From positions 62,895-126,894 of the forward strand of contig NZ_KB235930.1 of the NCBI RefSeq assembly GCF_000332295.1: DNA of 64,000 bases, in the 5' to 3' direction. The DNA comes from Fortiea contorta PCC 7126 (GTDB taxonomy: Bacteria > Cyanobacteriota > Cyanobacteriia > Cyanobacteriales > Nostocaceae). Below the pieces are notes generated by a model. That model was given only the letters and a program-made list of their open reading frames with translations. It searched no databases and was not told the origin of the DNA. The position numbers and the translations under genes were made by a program. Of this stretch, positions 1 through 10,074 are shown piece after piece; the first letter of the stretch is position 1, and every line of letters begins with the position of its first letter.

Positions 1-288
<288 letters not shown>

Positions 289-569
289 TATCTGGCGATT
301 AATAGGAATTAAAAGTAGGGTGGATTATCTCCATCCTACAAATCGGGGACAATAAACCTATTTTAGAAAAGGGAATAGGGGTTAGAGACTAGGAACTAGG
401 GAAAAACATTTTTATTGTTCCTTATGTCTTTTCTTATTACCCATTCCCTAGCCCCTGCTTCAGGGTAAATACTTATACCAACTTTTAGTAGTCTAAGCAT
501 CAAACTTTTTTCTTAGTAATAGGTATATTTCTCTTGCGAATTTAAAAAAGCAAGAAGAAAGGATGAATC
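289..569. repeat. Intergenic region with imperfect inverted G-rich/C-rich repeats
   Basis: Between lysS and the next gene, GGGAATAGGGG and AACTAGGG motifs (about 371-402) face CCATTCCCTAGCCCC (about 441-456) across roughly 50 bases, so the transcript could fold into an imperfect hairpin. The same GGGAATAGGG/TTCCCT vocabulary recurs elsewhere in the window (about 16460, 25700, 37475, 58770, 58920), as expected of the short tandem repeat families of filamentous cyanobacteria. Confidence 0.5.
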
Positions 570-1004
570 GTGTATAACGTATTTCGTCAATTACCTATAA
601 AAACTAGTATTTGTTTGTTGAGTTTGATTAATTTGCACAACTTGATAGCAGCACCAGCAAACGCACAACAAGCTGTAGCGAGTGGTGCTGTGTCTATAGT
701 TTCGCCCACAGGCGCTTATCAAGGAATTAGCGGAGAACTGTTTTTACCTGTAAGCAATTCTCTCAATCCCGGTACAAAAACTACTTTAACAATCACACCT
801 ACTTTCACAAATTTCGGCGCAACTGATGAAAAAATAACTTCTTTATCTCTCACCCTTGAAACTTCCAGCACCGTATTCACAAACAATCACAACTCACTCT
901 TGAATCAAGCTGTACAAACAATTAATAATCCTCAATTAACAGCTAATCCAGCATCTATCCAGCAGACAATTAACAACACTAATAGCTCTGGTGCATTAGA
1001 ATAG
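570..1004 (+). CDS. Small secreted protein of the GAVxIV...SGALE type
   Basis: A 144-residue protein with a hydrophobic signal sequence and a likely signal-peptidase site after AAPANA (near residue 32). It starts at GTG 570, seven bases after AGGA (559-562); the nearest ATG (563) runs into a stop after four codons. After the signal comes GAVSIVSPTGAY, then a Ser/Thr/Asn-rich region predicted as strands, and the last five residues are SGALE. The gene on the minus strand at 10075-10485 has the same plan (AAPANA, GAVTIV, SGEL, terminal SGALE), so the two are distant paralogues. It has no cysteines after the signal and no recognised domain. It lies tail to tail with the outer-membrane protein at 1021, 16 bases away. 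Probable location is the periplasm or cell surface; function unknown. Confidence 0.7.
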   Translation: MYNVFRQLPIKTSICLLSLINLHNLIAAPANAQQAVASGAVSIVSPTGAYQGISGELFLPVSNSLNPGTKTTLTITPTFTNFGATDEKITSLSLTLETSSTVFTNNHNSLLNQAVQTINNPQLTANPASIQQTINNTNSSGALE

Positions 1005-1020
1005 CTATTAACAAAGAAAG

Positions 1021-3906
1021 TTAAAACCGATAACCACCTTGAATTTTTAGATCAAATCCATTCTCTCCAGTACCAATTTGCGATTCTAAAAAAACATTGT
1101 TATCTGGAAACTGATATCTAAAAATAGCGCCATAGTTTAAACCAGAAACGCGGCTATTCAAACCCAAATTTCTGGTTCCGTAATTTTTTACATAAGCACC
1201 AATAGAAAAATTTGTCCCCAGTCTTTGCAAACTCTGTAAATCATAGTAGATATCTTTACCCATTTCGATGTTTGTACTCACTTTAAAGCCTGTACTAGTA
1301 GTGAAATCGGCGTTAAATAACCCTAAAAATTCGCCATTACTATTATTTTCAATAAAAGCAACCGCAGGAGCCAAAGAAAAACTCAAATTTCTTTGTTGAT
1401 GATTAAAGTAATAGCTGATAACAGTCGAGAAAGGATTATTTCCGTTGGATGCACTATTCCAGTCAACTTTTAAGCTGGGTATGTGAGTATTAATTGCTAT
1501 AGGTTTTTTATTTGCGTCTAACTGGACACTGGTTTTGATATAATTAACTAAGAAATTAGTATATATACCAAAGCTTGGTTCCGCCAATCCTAAATTATTA
1601 TTATTAACCCCAGGGGCTGACTTCGCATCTAAATTAAACCAACTTCCTACACTAGCGCTATAGTTCAAATCACCTACTGAACCAGACGTTAATAATTCAA
1701 TTGATGGTAAATATAAATAACCATTAAAGTTTTTAAAACTCACACCTATGAGGTCAACTCTAGTAAGTTCAAAATAATCAAAAGCCAAATCAAAGGTGCG
1801 GACAGGAATCGGAACTATAGAATTATCTGCGGAGCTAAATCTTTGTACAAATTGTTTTCCTTGGGAATTAGTCAAAATTACTTCCGCAGCAGATGACTCG
1901 TTAATGGGAGTTATGGAAGTATTATTTAAAGGAATTTGATTTCCGATGAAAGTTAGGGGGCCAAATTTTTCGTTAGAAAGTCTGATAGTTGAGAAGAAGC
2001 TATCACCTGGAACCAGAAGTTCAATATTTCTTTGTAAAAACTGAACTGCGCGTTTATAATTTCCTGTCCTAATTTGCAAGATATTAGACTCATTGGGAGT
2101 AATTGTGCTGGGTATGGTGAAAATACCAGATACCTGTTCTAGTCCGCTATTTGAATAAGAGTAAGCTAAAGTGCGATTTAGTCTATTATTAATTTCTCTT
2201 CTTTGTTCTGCGCTAGCTTGGGTATTTAAGGATGCAAAATCTTCACCGTTTTTAAATTTCTGTTGAGCTTCGGCTAAACTTTGGTCAATATTATCTATTT
2301 TAATTGCTTCAAAAATTCCTCCCATTAAAAAACCTAAAGTTGAATTAGCTGTTTGGATACTATCTAAACTAAAATTACCAAAATTGGCTGTGAGGGATAA
2401 ACCTGGACTAGAAAAAATATTGGCATAAGTAGCACTAGCTTTCACAGGGTCATATTGAATAATGCTGCGGTTGTGAGGATAATTAATATATAATCTGTAC
2501 CAATTAGCAGTGTTTTGAGTTTCCGATAATATTTTAAATGTGGGCGTTCTTTTTCCGAAAGATACCCAAAATAAAGAATTAAGATAATGTAAGTCTCTCT
2601 CTAATGGTGTGAGAAAAGGATTAATGGCTATATTTAATAAATCGTAGTTGTCAAATTTATTAAGCTGGGCTATTTTTACTCCAGGTGTGGAGGAAACAGG
2701 CGCAGTAAAACCAAAACCTTCACCAGTTAAAATATCACCCCACAAAATCCCCGTAGCTTCTAGCACTGAATTAGGAATAATCTCTCCTTTTCTTAATCTG
2801 ACACTACCGTTATTTAGTAGAGGTTTTAAATTGGTAGTCGGGAAAGCTTGGATAATTTTAGGAGCATTGATAGCATCTAAAGCTGCAAATAAAGCTCCAC
2901 CACCATCAGGACTTAAAGTGGAACCGCTACCAAGAATTGGTGTAGGATTTTTCAGCAGTGTAACATTAGGGTTTTGAAGATTAATACCGCTGTTAATTAT
3001 AACTTCACCGGCGGGAATTCCTGGAGGATTAATTAGTTGTCCGGCGATGGAAGTGATAGAAAAATCATTAGTTTCAACTTGTCCAGTTAATTCTTCAAAA
3101 TTTGTCGGCAAAGTATTAATATACTGTAATCCCCAAAATCCTTGAGTTGATGTCATATTTTGGGTGCTGTAGCTTTCCCGGCTTCTCCCTTGGTAAGTAA
3201 TACCTGCTTGTGTACCTTTAGTTTCAATTACTAAACGATTGCGGTCAAGTACCCAGTAAAACTGGCTATTTTTAGAAAAATTGCCATAGGTAAATTTATT
3301 AAGAACTTGATTATCTTCAGTTAATCTGACGCTTAAGTCTGTATCTCCATAATTTTCATGTTTATTAGGTTTAAATAATGAAGGTGAAAAAGTGAATTTA
3401 TCTGTGGGATTGATAATCCAAGGATATCTATTAGCACTCAAACTTAAGGCATCAATTAAAATTAATTGCTGGTTTTTAACTACTTTTTTTGATTGACGTA
3501 ATTTATAGATTAATATTTTTTGTGTTAGGGTGTAGGTTTTTTTCGGTTGTTGATTAGATGTATTTGGTTGAGGTTGCTGATTTTCGTCTTGCTCATTTGG
3601 TGGTGGCTCTACCTTATACCTTTCAATCGGGATAATATCAGATACTCTAAATTCAACTATCGGGTCTGTTTCTGGTAGACTAGGAGTTGTATATTGGGAA
3701 TTTTGTTTTAGTTCTAGCTCAGAATCGATTGAGCTTTTTGGCAAAGCATCTTGAGCATCATCAGAATTGACGACCTGAGAATTTAACTGCTGGGTAATTT
3801 GTTTTTCTGAAGCGATCGCAGATGATTTTACCAGCATTATTTCACTAAAAATAGCTGGTGCAAGCAAAACTGATGTCAATATCTGTGTTTTTGTTTTACA
3901 TTTCAT
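1021..3906 (-). CDS. Large predicted outer-membrane beta-barrel protein
   Basis: A 961-residue protein from the ATG at 3906. A TTG at 3996 would add 30 residues in front of the signal peptide and is unlikely. Residues 1-34 look like a signal peptide (basic start, hydrophobic core, SSAIAS). A low-complexity Pro/Gln/Asn linker precedes a long region rich in alternating aromatic and polar strands. The protein ends GGYRF; a C-terminal Phe after alternating residues is the usual recognition signal for the BAM machinery. The second half holds many strand-turn repeats with NN and GN turns. It could belong to the DUF3769/LptD-like cyanobacterial outer-membrane proteins, but I cannot confirm that by eye. 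No porin SLH domain is seen. Role in transport or lipid export is open. Confidence 0.7.
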   Translation of the reverse strand: MKCKTKTQILTSVLLAPAIFSEIMLVKSSAIASEKQITQQLNSQVVNSDDAQDALPKSSIDSELELKQNSQYTTPSLPETDPIVEFRVSDIIPIERYKVEPPPNEQDENQQPQPNTSNQQPKKTYTLTQKILIYKLRQSKKVVKNQQLILIDALSLSANRYPWIINPTDKFTFSPSLFKPNKHENYGDTDLSVRLTEDNQVLNKFTYGNFSKNSQFYWVLDRNRLVIETKGTQAGITYQGRSRESYSTQNMTSTQGFWGLQYINTLPTNFEELTGQVETNDFSITSIAGQLINPPGIPAGEVIINSGINLQNPNVTLLKNPTPILGSGSTLSPDGGGALFAALDAINAPKIIQAFPTTNLKPLLNNGSVRLRKGEIIPNSVLEATGILWGDILTGEGFGFTAPVSSTPGVKIAQLNKFDNYDLLNIAINPFLTPLERDLHYLNSLFWVSFGKRTPTFKILSETQNTANWYRLYINYPHNRSIIQYDPVKASATYANIFSSPGLSLTANFGNFSLDSIQTANSTLGFLMGGIFEAIKIDNIDQSLAEAQQKFKNGEDFASLNTQASAEQRREINNRLNRTLAYSYSNSGLEQVSGIFTIPSTITPNESNILQIRTGNYKRAVQFLQRNIELLVPGDSFFSTIRLSNEKFGPLTFIGNQIPLNNTSITPINESSAAEVILTNSQGKQFVQRFSSADNSIVPIPVRTFDLAFDYFELTRVDLIGVSFKNFNGYLYLPSIELLTSGSVGDLNYSASVGSWFNLDAKSAPGVNNNNLGLAEPSFGIYTNFLVNYIKTSVQLDANKKPIAINTHIPSLKVDWNSASNGNNPFSTVISYYFNHQQRNLSFSLAPAVAFIENNSNGEFLGLFNADFTTSTGFKVSTNIEMGKDIYYDLQSLQRLGTNFSIGAYVKNYGTRNLGLNSRVSGLNYGAIFRYQFPDNNVFLESQIGTGENGFDLKIQGGYRF

Positions 3907-4471
3907 TACGAATTGATTAATCAATATTGAGAGATGTTGCAGTGCAATGTCTCTGGATACATCAAATTTCCATAAATAATTAATAACCAAACCCAAATAT
4001 GCTAGGCTTTATCGTTGATAATTTCACCAACGCCAACACACCAGAAATTATCACCAATCAAGCCAGCTATTTATGGATATTTCTCTCTGTCCGCATTTGC
4101 TCACAAATGACAAATTACAAACCCCGTCAATTCTTAAGAGACAAGGAATTAAGTCTTTCTTCATCACGCAATAATAGTGATCAATTTTCAAAGTAAATCT
4201 TAGTTTGAGTCCCAAAAATTAGATTTATTTTGTGTGGACTGAGATGCATTCAAGAGAATCTTGATCCAAATAATCAAAGAAAGCCGATTTTTGCACCCTG
4301 GCTATGGACAATCAAATAGTCTTCGCACATTGACTGCAAACAGACTTTAACTCTTACGCTAGTGTTAAACTTCCGCAAAACCCCTTAATTAATTAAATTC
4401 AATCGATTGATTTCAGCAAAATTACGTAAAAAATATTGCGGAAATTAAACAAAATCATCTATATTCGTGGT
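3907..4471. other. Gene-free interval between divergent outer-membrane and kinase genes
   Basis: This 565-base interval separates two divergent genes and should carry both promoters. It contains a 65-codon open frame at 3999-4196 whose translation has no recognisable domain, no ribosome site and no biased composition, so I do not call it. No inverted repeat or riboswitch was recognised. Confidence 0.4.
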
Positions 4472-5914
4472 ATGTTCTTAGCTACTCGTCGCCGTCTGGC
4501 TATTTGGTACACCGCAGTTACAGCTGTATTACTGTTGTTATTTGCTAGTGGAGTATACTTATACGTACGCAGCACCCTAATTGAGCGCATTGATGATACT
4601 CTCAATCATGTGGTGGAAGTGGTAGAGCGATGCTTGACGACTAGTCGGTGTGCATCAACGCTGGTAATTGACCCCCTCAACAGCGATACTGATAAATTAC
4701 GTTTGAATTTGGAAGCGAGTTTTGGCGATCGCACTGACACCGTAGAAGATGACCATATCGATTTAGAATGGTTTAGTCCCACCGGTGAATTGTTGTGGTC
4801 AACTTTATCAGCACCGCTAAATATTCCCATCCACGCTAACCGTACTGGTGAAACCGTGCGTGTGGGGAAACAAGAGGGTGCGATATGGGAAGATTCCCGA
4901 CTTTTGCTAAGACAAATTACGCAGCGTGTACAACTGGGACGGCAAGTGTTAGGATATCTGCGCGTTAGTCATCCTTGGTTTGAAGTGACTAAACCCAGTC
5001 ATCAATTGATTTTTGATTTGGCGCTAGGAACTGGATTAATGTTGCTATCTGTAGCAGCTAGCGGTTGGTTTCTTTCTGGTAAAGCAATGGAACCAGTTTA
5101 TGATTCTTATCAACGCCTCAAACAATTTACTGCAGATGCTTCTCATGAACTGAGAAGTCCCATTACTTTAATTCAAACTAATGTCCAAGTTGCTCTTGCT
5201 GACTTAGAATTAGCAGAAACAGAAACCACAACTTTTTTAAATTATCGCCAACAATTAAAGTTGATGGAAAGACTAACTCAGCGTTTAGCCAAGTTAGTTA
5301 ATGATTTGTTGTTTTTAGCACGACAAGATAGCGGAATTAGCCAAAATAAATTTGCTCCTTGTCCATTAGATGCGTTGTTGATGGAAGTTCTGGAAGAACA
5401 ACAACTATTAGCGGCTGAAAAAAAAATTATTTTCGCTTTAAATTTAATTGCTCCTGCTATTTCCGAAACTAATCCCGAATTGTTAGAAAATTGGTTTACA
5501 CTGATGGGCAATTGGGATCAACTCATCAGGCTATTTACGAATTTAATTAGTAATGCTGTACAATACACACCAGCCGATGGCAAAATAAGCGTAGAAATAA
5601 CCCGTTTAGAGGGAATCAATCGCGTCTCAGGATTACGCCACGGAACCGCTCAACTGCAAGTTAAAGTCAGCGATACAGGGATAGGAATTCCCGCAGAAGC
5701 CTTACCACGCTTATTCGACAGGTTTTATCGAGTAGACCCCGCACGTCCCCATAGTACAGGAAACACAGCCAAAGACAGTACTACTGGTTCAGGATTAGGA
5801 CTAGCGATCGCTCGAGCTGTGGTTGAACATCACCACGGTCTGATTCAAGTCGAAAGCACCATCGGTAAAGGAACTACTTTCACAGTCACTTTACCAATTT
5901 TACTTGAATCTTAA
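4472..5914 (+). CDS. Membrane sensor histidine kinase (orphan)
   Basis: A 480-residue kinase from the ATG at 4472 (a TTG at 4436 would add 12 residues). There is a transmembrane segment near residues 9-31, a periplasmic sensor region of about 150 residues and a second membrane segment near 185-205. The HisKA H-box FTADASHELRSPI follows, with the phosphoacceptor His at about residue 225. The ATPase domain shows the N-box NLISNAVQYTP, the G1 motif VSDTGIGIP and the G2 motif GSGLGLAIA. It should autophosphorylate and pass phosphate to a response regulator, but no regulator gene is adjacent; the nearest receiver domain is 7 kb away (13073). The signal is unknown. A HAMP domain is not obvious between the second membrane segment and the H-box. 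Confidence 0.9.
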   Translation: MFLATRRRLAIWYTAVTAVLLLLFASGVYLYVRSTLIERIDDTLNHVVEVVERCLTTSRCASTLVIDPLNSDTDKLRLNLEASFGDRTDTVEDDHIDLEWFSPTGELLWSTLSAPLNIPIHANRTGETVRVGKQEGAIWEDSRLLLRQITQRVQLGRQVLGYLRVSHPWFEVTKPSHQLIFDLALGTGLMLLSVAASGWFLSGKAMEPVYDSYQRLKQFTADASHELRSPITLIQTNVQVALADLELAETETTTFLNYRQQLKLMERLTQRLAKLVNDLLFLARQDSGISQNKFAPCPLDALLMEVLEEQQLLAAEKKIIFALNLIAPAISETNPELLENWFTLMGNWDQLIRLFTNLISNAVQYTPADGKISVEITRLEGINRVSGLRHGTAQLQVKVSDTGIGIPAEALPRLFDRFYRVDPARPHSTGNTAKDSTTGSGLGLAIARAVVEHHHGLIQVESTIGKGTTFTVTLPILLES

Positions 5915-6256
5915 TTTTTTCACATTTTCACACAATACAGTTCAACTAATTTAATCGTCTCTGACTGGGGACAGAAATATCTATTTACAGTTTCATTTAT
6001 TCTTAAGCCAGTAGTCAGATATAAAAATCAAGACTGATTGCTATGCTGAAAATATGGAAATACCTGACCATATCCACTAAAGAGTCATTCAAAATCGGCA
6101 TAGGAAAGATTATTTAATTATGTTTATGTTTTCGTAAATATGTTGCACTTCCACATGTATACAGAAAGCAAAACGCTAAAAATCACCACCCAATAAAAGC
6201 AGCTAAATACAAAAAACATTGTCATCAAAAATCTAAAACCTTTAATAGGAGTTGCA
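5915..6256. other. Intergenic region, AT-rich
   Basis: A 342-base AT-rich stretch between two genes on the same strand. It probably holds the promoter and leader of the secreted protein at 6257, whose ribosome site AGGAG lies at 6248-6252. I see no repeat, terminator hairpin or RNA gene. Confidence 0.4.
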
Positions 6257-7027
6257 ATGAATCAAAAACATCAAAAAATTCGCAAATGTGCTCAGTTAAT
6301 TGGCGCTGTTTCTGGAGGTTTGTTGCTGAGTTTCCCGATAATTCCGCAAATAGCAACAGCACAACAGCTTAACACCCAAGTTAACCCCCAAATTAACCCC
6401 TGTCCCAGCATTTTCTACGAAGAACCACACAATGAAAGAGTGTTAGTTCCCCAGGGATGTCCTCCCAACGCTCTGACACAGAGATATTTAGACCAAGGAT
6501 TGCTGACTGAATCTAACCCCTCACCAGCACAAACAAGACTGGGTGTGGGTGGTGAAGCACCGAATAGAACTAATTCTGGAGCACTTAATCCAAACCCTAG
6601 TATTTTCCAAGAAGCACCTTTTAATCGTGCTCCACAAACTTTACCAGATCCTAGCGCTCTCCCCGCACCAGCACCCAGTGTTCAAACACAACCACCACGG
6701 GAACAAGCTCCCATCGCTACAATTACACCGATGAATGGGAGAGTGGATGTGCGGTTGGTGAATAGTACTGCGGCGAATATAACTTATCAAGTAGTGGGAG
6801 ATACTGCACCGCGATCGCTACAAGGTAAATCAAATGTTCTACTGCAAGGCTTACGTGCACCAGTAACAGTGACATTTTACCGCGAAGATAGAGGATTGCT
6901 AGCAGCGATACCCCAAAGAACCTCCGCACAAGGAACTCTCGAAGTCACCTTAAGCGAAACTACAGAAGTAGGTACAGATAGACGTGCGATGAGAATTGGG
7001 GAAAATGGATCAGTTTACTTAAATTAG
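6257..7027 (+). CDS. Proline-rich secreted protein of unknown function
   Basis: A 256-residue protein with a clear signal peptide (residues about 1-35, ending IATAQQ) and a good ribosome site (AGGAG, seven bases before ATG). After the signal are two similar short segments, CPSIFYEEP and PSIFQEAP, about 65 residues apart, then a Pro/Ala/Gln linker (PAPAPSVQTQPP). The C-terminal ~100 residues (from MNGRVDVRLVN) look like a compact beta domain. Only two cysteines occur in the mature part (CPSIF and GCPPN), which could form a disulfide. It probably acts in the periplasm or at the envelope. I do not recognise the family; similar proteins are often found in Nostocales genomes. It converges with the TPR gene at 7066. 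Confidence 0.75.
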   Translation: MNQKHQKIRKCAQLIGAVSGGLLLSFPIIPQIATAQQLNTQVNPQINPCPSIFYEEPHNERVLVPQGCPPNALTQRYLDQGLLTESNPSPAQTRLGVGGEAPNRTNSGALNPNPSIFQEAPFNRAPQTLPDPSALPAPAPSVQTQPPREQAPIATITPMNGRVDVRLVNSTAANITYQVVGDTAPRSLQGKSNVLLQGLRAPVTVTFYREDRGLLAAIPQRTSAQGTLEVTLSETTEVGTDRRAMRIGENGSVYLN

Positions 7028-7065
7028 TCGTCCCCATTTTCCCAATGTTCTCCACCTCACAGCAA

Positions 7066-8172
7066 TCATCGCTTGAGGATTTTGGTTAATCGGTCAATTA
7101 ATCGCAGTTCCTGTTTGCTGTCTTCAAGCGTCCGCGCCAGCAAAATCGCTCTCTCATAAAAATTACGAGCAGTTGGGAAGTTACCCAGCTGCTCATATAG
7201 TTGAGCATAAGTTTCAAAAGCTTTGAGTTCTTCACCGAGATTTTTTAGTTCTTTAGCGATCGCTAATCGTTGTTCTAATAAATCAAAAGCACGCTCATAG
7301 CGTCCCACAGAACTGTGCGCTGAGACTAAACCATCAATCGCTCGTAAATAATTTAGGCGATCGCTCCCGATTTTAGCTATTCGCAGCGCCACCCCATAAG
7401 CACCTATGGTATCTTGATAATTATTTGCTGCTAGATAAGCATCACCCAAATTGTTCAAAGTATTGGCTTCACCAACAGCATCGCCAGTTTGACGCCGAAA
7501 ATACAAAGCTTGCTCATACAGCTTAATCGCCTGATGATAATTTCCTAATCTCGCAGTTACTAAACCTAAATTACTCAAAGACAACCCCTCACCTGCTATA
7601 TTCTTCACACTGCGAGCAACTGTCAACGCCTCTGTAACCGTTTTCAGCGCCGCCGTCAATTCCCCTTTTTGCAAAAATAAAGTAGTAAGATTATTGAGAG
7701 CGAAAATTTGCCCTTGGAAATCTTGAGTATCACGGGCGATCGCTAAACGCCGACGCAAAGCATCTTCTGCTTCCTTTAATAAACCCAGCTGTATATAAGC
7801 CCTAGCCAGTAAATCGTAAGTCACACCTTGGGCTTTGAAATCACCCACATCATGATAAATCTCCAGCGCCCGCAAACCAGAATCAATCGTCTTCTGTGCA
7901 GAGCCGGAACTGTATTGCTGCTCCCCAACTCGCAGTAAACTATCTGCATCGTCCCTTGATTCTCGCCATTGTGAACGATTTACAGGACGGTGGAGTTGTT
8001 GAGTGATATCTACTGCTTCCGCAGCACCACAATTAAGGCAAAAAGTCAAGACTGCACCAGAAAAAATTAGCCAGCGCCGAGTAGAAACAGTCCCCAACCC
8101 ATAGCGTCTGGATGCGCTCACCGGATTAAAATCCGCAATGGGAAGTCCTGGAAATATTCGTTTTTGTTTCAT
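7066..8172 (-). CDS. Tetratricopeptide-repeat protein, exported or membrane-anchored
   Basis: A 368-residue protein from the ATG at 8172; the TTG at 8187 adds only five residues. Residues about 30-50 are hydrophobic (LIFSGAVLTFCLNCGAAEA) and could be a signal peptide or anchor. From about residue 80 onward there are seven or so TPR units of the form ALEIYHDVGDFKAQG, LSNLGLVTARLGNYHQAI and LNNLGDAYLAANNYQDTI, spaced by about 40 residues. Such superhelices bind partner proteins. No catalytic domain (such as CHAT) is fused. It lies upstream of nothing obvious on its strand and 184 bases from the sigma-like gene. The partner is unknown. Confidence 0.85.
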   Translation of the reverse strand: MKQKRIFPGLPIADFNPVSASRRYGLGTVSTRRWLIFSGAVLTFCLNCGAAEAVDITQQLHRPVNRSQWRESRDDADSLLRVGEQQYSSGSAQKTIDSGLRALEIYHDVGDFKAQGVTYDLLARAYIQLGLLKEAEDALRRRLAIARDTQDFQGQIFALNNLTTLFLQKGELTAALKTVTEALTVARSVKNIAGEGLSLSNLGLVTARLGNYHQAIKLYEQALYFRRQTGDAVGEANTLNNLGDAYLAANNYQDTIGAYGVALRIAKIGSDRLNYLRAIDGLVSAHSSVGRYERAFDLLEQRLAIAKELKNLGEELKAFETYAQLYEQLGNFPTARNFYERAILLARTLEDSKQELRLIDRLTKILKR

Positions 8173-8356
8173 CGAACCAACCCACAATACAATTTTCGAT
8201 TTTGGATTTGAGATTTTGGATGATCACACAGCTGTTGTGTAGGGTTCTGGGCGTTTCCTTGGCGTCAAACTCTGGGCTTCAGTTTTCAGGTTTAAGCACT
8301 AGTGTAATTTTTTAGCTTAAACCTAAATTTTTACGTATTTATATTTAAAAAATAAT

Positions 8357-8980
8357 TTACCGAAAATCATCGCTAAGGTAGATGGCGCGTATATCTCCAG
8401 GTAATTTATCCTCTAACATACGATATCCTTCCCTGAGAGAATTGGCTACCTCAATTGGCGTAATATTTTCACCCTCAGCTTGTAGATAAGCAGCAATTCT
8501 CGTTTCACTCCAGTGGAAAGTTTGAGCCATCAAAACTGTAAACCGCAAAATAGGTGGTAACTGTTCCAACGCCTGCTCAACATAACACCATAAAGGCGGC
8601 GAAGTCGTTTTGAGAGAATAATGAATAGCTTCAGTCGGCGGTAATTGAATCTCATTAATGCACAAAGCCGTCATATTAATCAGCCAATTTTGCAGAGTTA
8701 AACTTTCTTTACCCAGTTCCGCATCAGCTAAATTTAACCCGCCCAGCTCATAGTAGATATGGCGCCAAGTTAAAGCAAACAGATAATCAGCTTGCACAGG
8801 CGATCGCGCAGAATGGCTAATTAAGGTATAAACTATTGGACTATAGCGGCAAAAAATCGCCATAAAATATTTGCCAGTATCCGGATAACGCTGCAGCAGA
8901 CTCAGCAACTCATCGTCACTTTGGTGAAACAGAGACTTAACCAGAGGATGGTTCGCTTCAGGAAAATAAGGGATATGCAC
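8357..8980 (-). CDS. Sigma-70-like (ECF-type) protein conserved in cyanobacteria
   Basis: A 207-residue cytosolic protein starting at ATG 8980. The N-terminal half (about 20-110: LLSLLQRYPDTGKYFMAIFCRYSPIVY..., then DYLFALTWRHIY) has the helical spacing of sigma region 2. The second half (about 130-200: LPPILRFTVLMAQTFHWSETRIAAYL, then ANSLREGYRMLEDKL) resembles region 4 with a helix-turn-helix. Cyanobacterial homologues are, to my memory, annotated as sigma-70 family factors, but the conserved region 2 and 4 motifs are weak and there is no adjacent anti-sigma factor. It could instead be a sigma-derived regulator. No target promoter can be read from the window. Confidence 0.6.
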   Translation of the reverse strand: MHIPYFPEANHPLVKSLFHQSDDELLSLLQRYPDTGKYFMAIFCRYSPIVYTLISHSARSPVQADYLFALTWRHIYYELGGLNLADAELGKESLTLQNWLINMTALCINEIQLPPTEAIHYSLKTTSPPLWCYVEQALEQLPPILRFTVLMAQTFHWSETRIAAYLQAEGENITPIEVANSLREGYRMLEDKLPGDIRAIYLSDDFR

Positions 8981-9183
8981 GGGTTTGGGGGGAGAGTAAC
9001 TAGTTGTTAAAACATTCCTGGGAATACAAGTTGCCCACGTCAGCGCATAATATCTTGATGTTGGTCAATTTGTACTTCAGACTCAGACAAGTTGAGTCTT
9101 GATACACTATAAACAAGGACTGAATTTTTAGTCTTAATCGACAATAAGAAAACTGTCTCACTTATACAATATTTGCTTAGTTC

Positions 9184-9780
9184 ATGGTTATAGCAGCTAA
9201 CTTGTTCCCCTTCCTGATTAATTCTTATACTTTCGGCTCATTTCTCCCCTCCCTACCCTTGGACAGCCTCCTCTCCACCCAAGGCATAATGGTTTTGCTA
9301 TTAGCCGCTTATGCTGGTGCGATGTGGATGTTCCTGACTAGCGCCCCCAAAGTCTACACCGTCATGGTGTCAGATTTGGAAATTGCGCGACAATTATATG
9401 AAGGACTGCTAGACTTACCTGCAGCCGAAGTGCCTCTACACTACTATTACAACTACGAGCAAACCATAGGCGCAACAGGCGTTGACCCTCTTTACATGTC
9501 CGCAGCACCCAGTCTTTCTGGTAGAACTATGAGTAATGCCAGCGAAGGAATGTGGTATCAACTAAAGAAAAATACTCAGCTACACGTGATCACTGGTGCT
9601 AGCTTGGGTGCAAAAAATCAGCAACGTCACGTCTGCTTCGACCGTGAGTGCCTAGAAATGATTTTAATGCGCGTCGAAACACGCGGTTTAAAATTCAAGA
9701 TTCGCAACCAAAAACCCCTAAACTTTTTGGTCAAAGATTACGAAGCACGCGTCATTGAACTCGCCGAAGTAGCAAACTAG
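9184..9780 (+). CDS. Membrane-anchored glyoxalase-like (VOC fold) protein
   Basis: A 198-residue protein with a hydrophobic N-terminus and a transmembrane segment near residues 33-52 (GIMVLLLAAYAGAMWMFL). The rest resembles a vicinal-oxygen-chelate module: KVYTVMVSDLEIARQLYEGLLDLP is the typical first beta-alpha unit, and HVCFDRECLEMILMRVETRGLKFKI resembles the second. Only scattered His/Glu residues are available for metal binding, so enzyme activity is uncertain. A strong terminator follows 100 bases downstream. Conserved cyanobacterial protein of unknown role. Confidence 0.65.
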   Translation: MVIAANLFPFLINSYTFGSFLPSLPLDSLLSTQGIMVLLLAAYAGAMWMFLTSAPKVYTVMVSDLEIARQLYEGLLDLPAAEVPLHYYYNYEQTIGATGVDPLYMSAAPSLSGRTMSNASEGMWYQLKKNTQLHVITGASLGAKNQQRHVCFDRECLEMILMRVETRGLKFKIRNQKPLNFLVKDYEARVIELAEVAN

Positions 9781-9807
9781 CAGCCTGTCACCTTAATTTT
9801 CATCAGT

Positions 9808-9873
9808 TCGTAGTGTGCGCTTTAGCGCTTAACAGAAAGATTCTCCCACACTAAAGTGCGGACTACAAACTCA
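9808..9873. repeat. Imperfect inverted repeat of the GTAGTGTGCGCTTTAG type
   Basis: The arm CGTAGTGTGCGCTTTAG near 9810-9826 is roughly complementary to CACTAAAGTGCGGACTAC near 9849-9866. Similar short palindromic intergenic elements are dispersed through Nostocales genomes. It lies between the glyoxalase-like gene and its terminator. Confidence 0.5.
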
Positions 9874-9883
9874 TCCAAAAGCG

Positions 9884-9917
9884 AAAACCCAGTTTATTGA
9901 AAAAACTGGGTTTTTAT
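9884..9917 (+). terminator. Rho-independent terminator after the glyoxalase-like gene
   Basis: The arms AAAACCCAGTTT and AAACTGGGTTTT flank a six- to seven-base loop, and the right arm runs into TTTTTAT. The stem is near perfect, and its A-rich left arm makes it usable in both directions. Confidence 0.8.
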
Positions 9918-10074
9918 AATAAGATGGTAGATGATTTCGAGAATATTGCACCTCAACTTCACTCAAGAGAATATATTCTTGACTGATGTTAATATTCAAC
10001 GCAAGGTGTAAGAACACAGAGCCGGCAAGCAAATGTGGTTTTACACTTTTGTTGTTTGTGGAGCAAGAATTAGT

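Noticed and set aside
3999-4196. 65-codon plus-strand open frame in the gap before the histidine kinase
   Set aside because: No ribosome site, no recognisable motif or signal sequence, and it lies where divergent promoters are expected.
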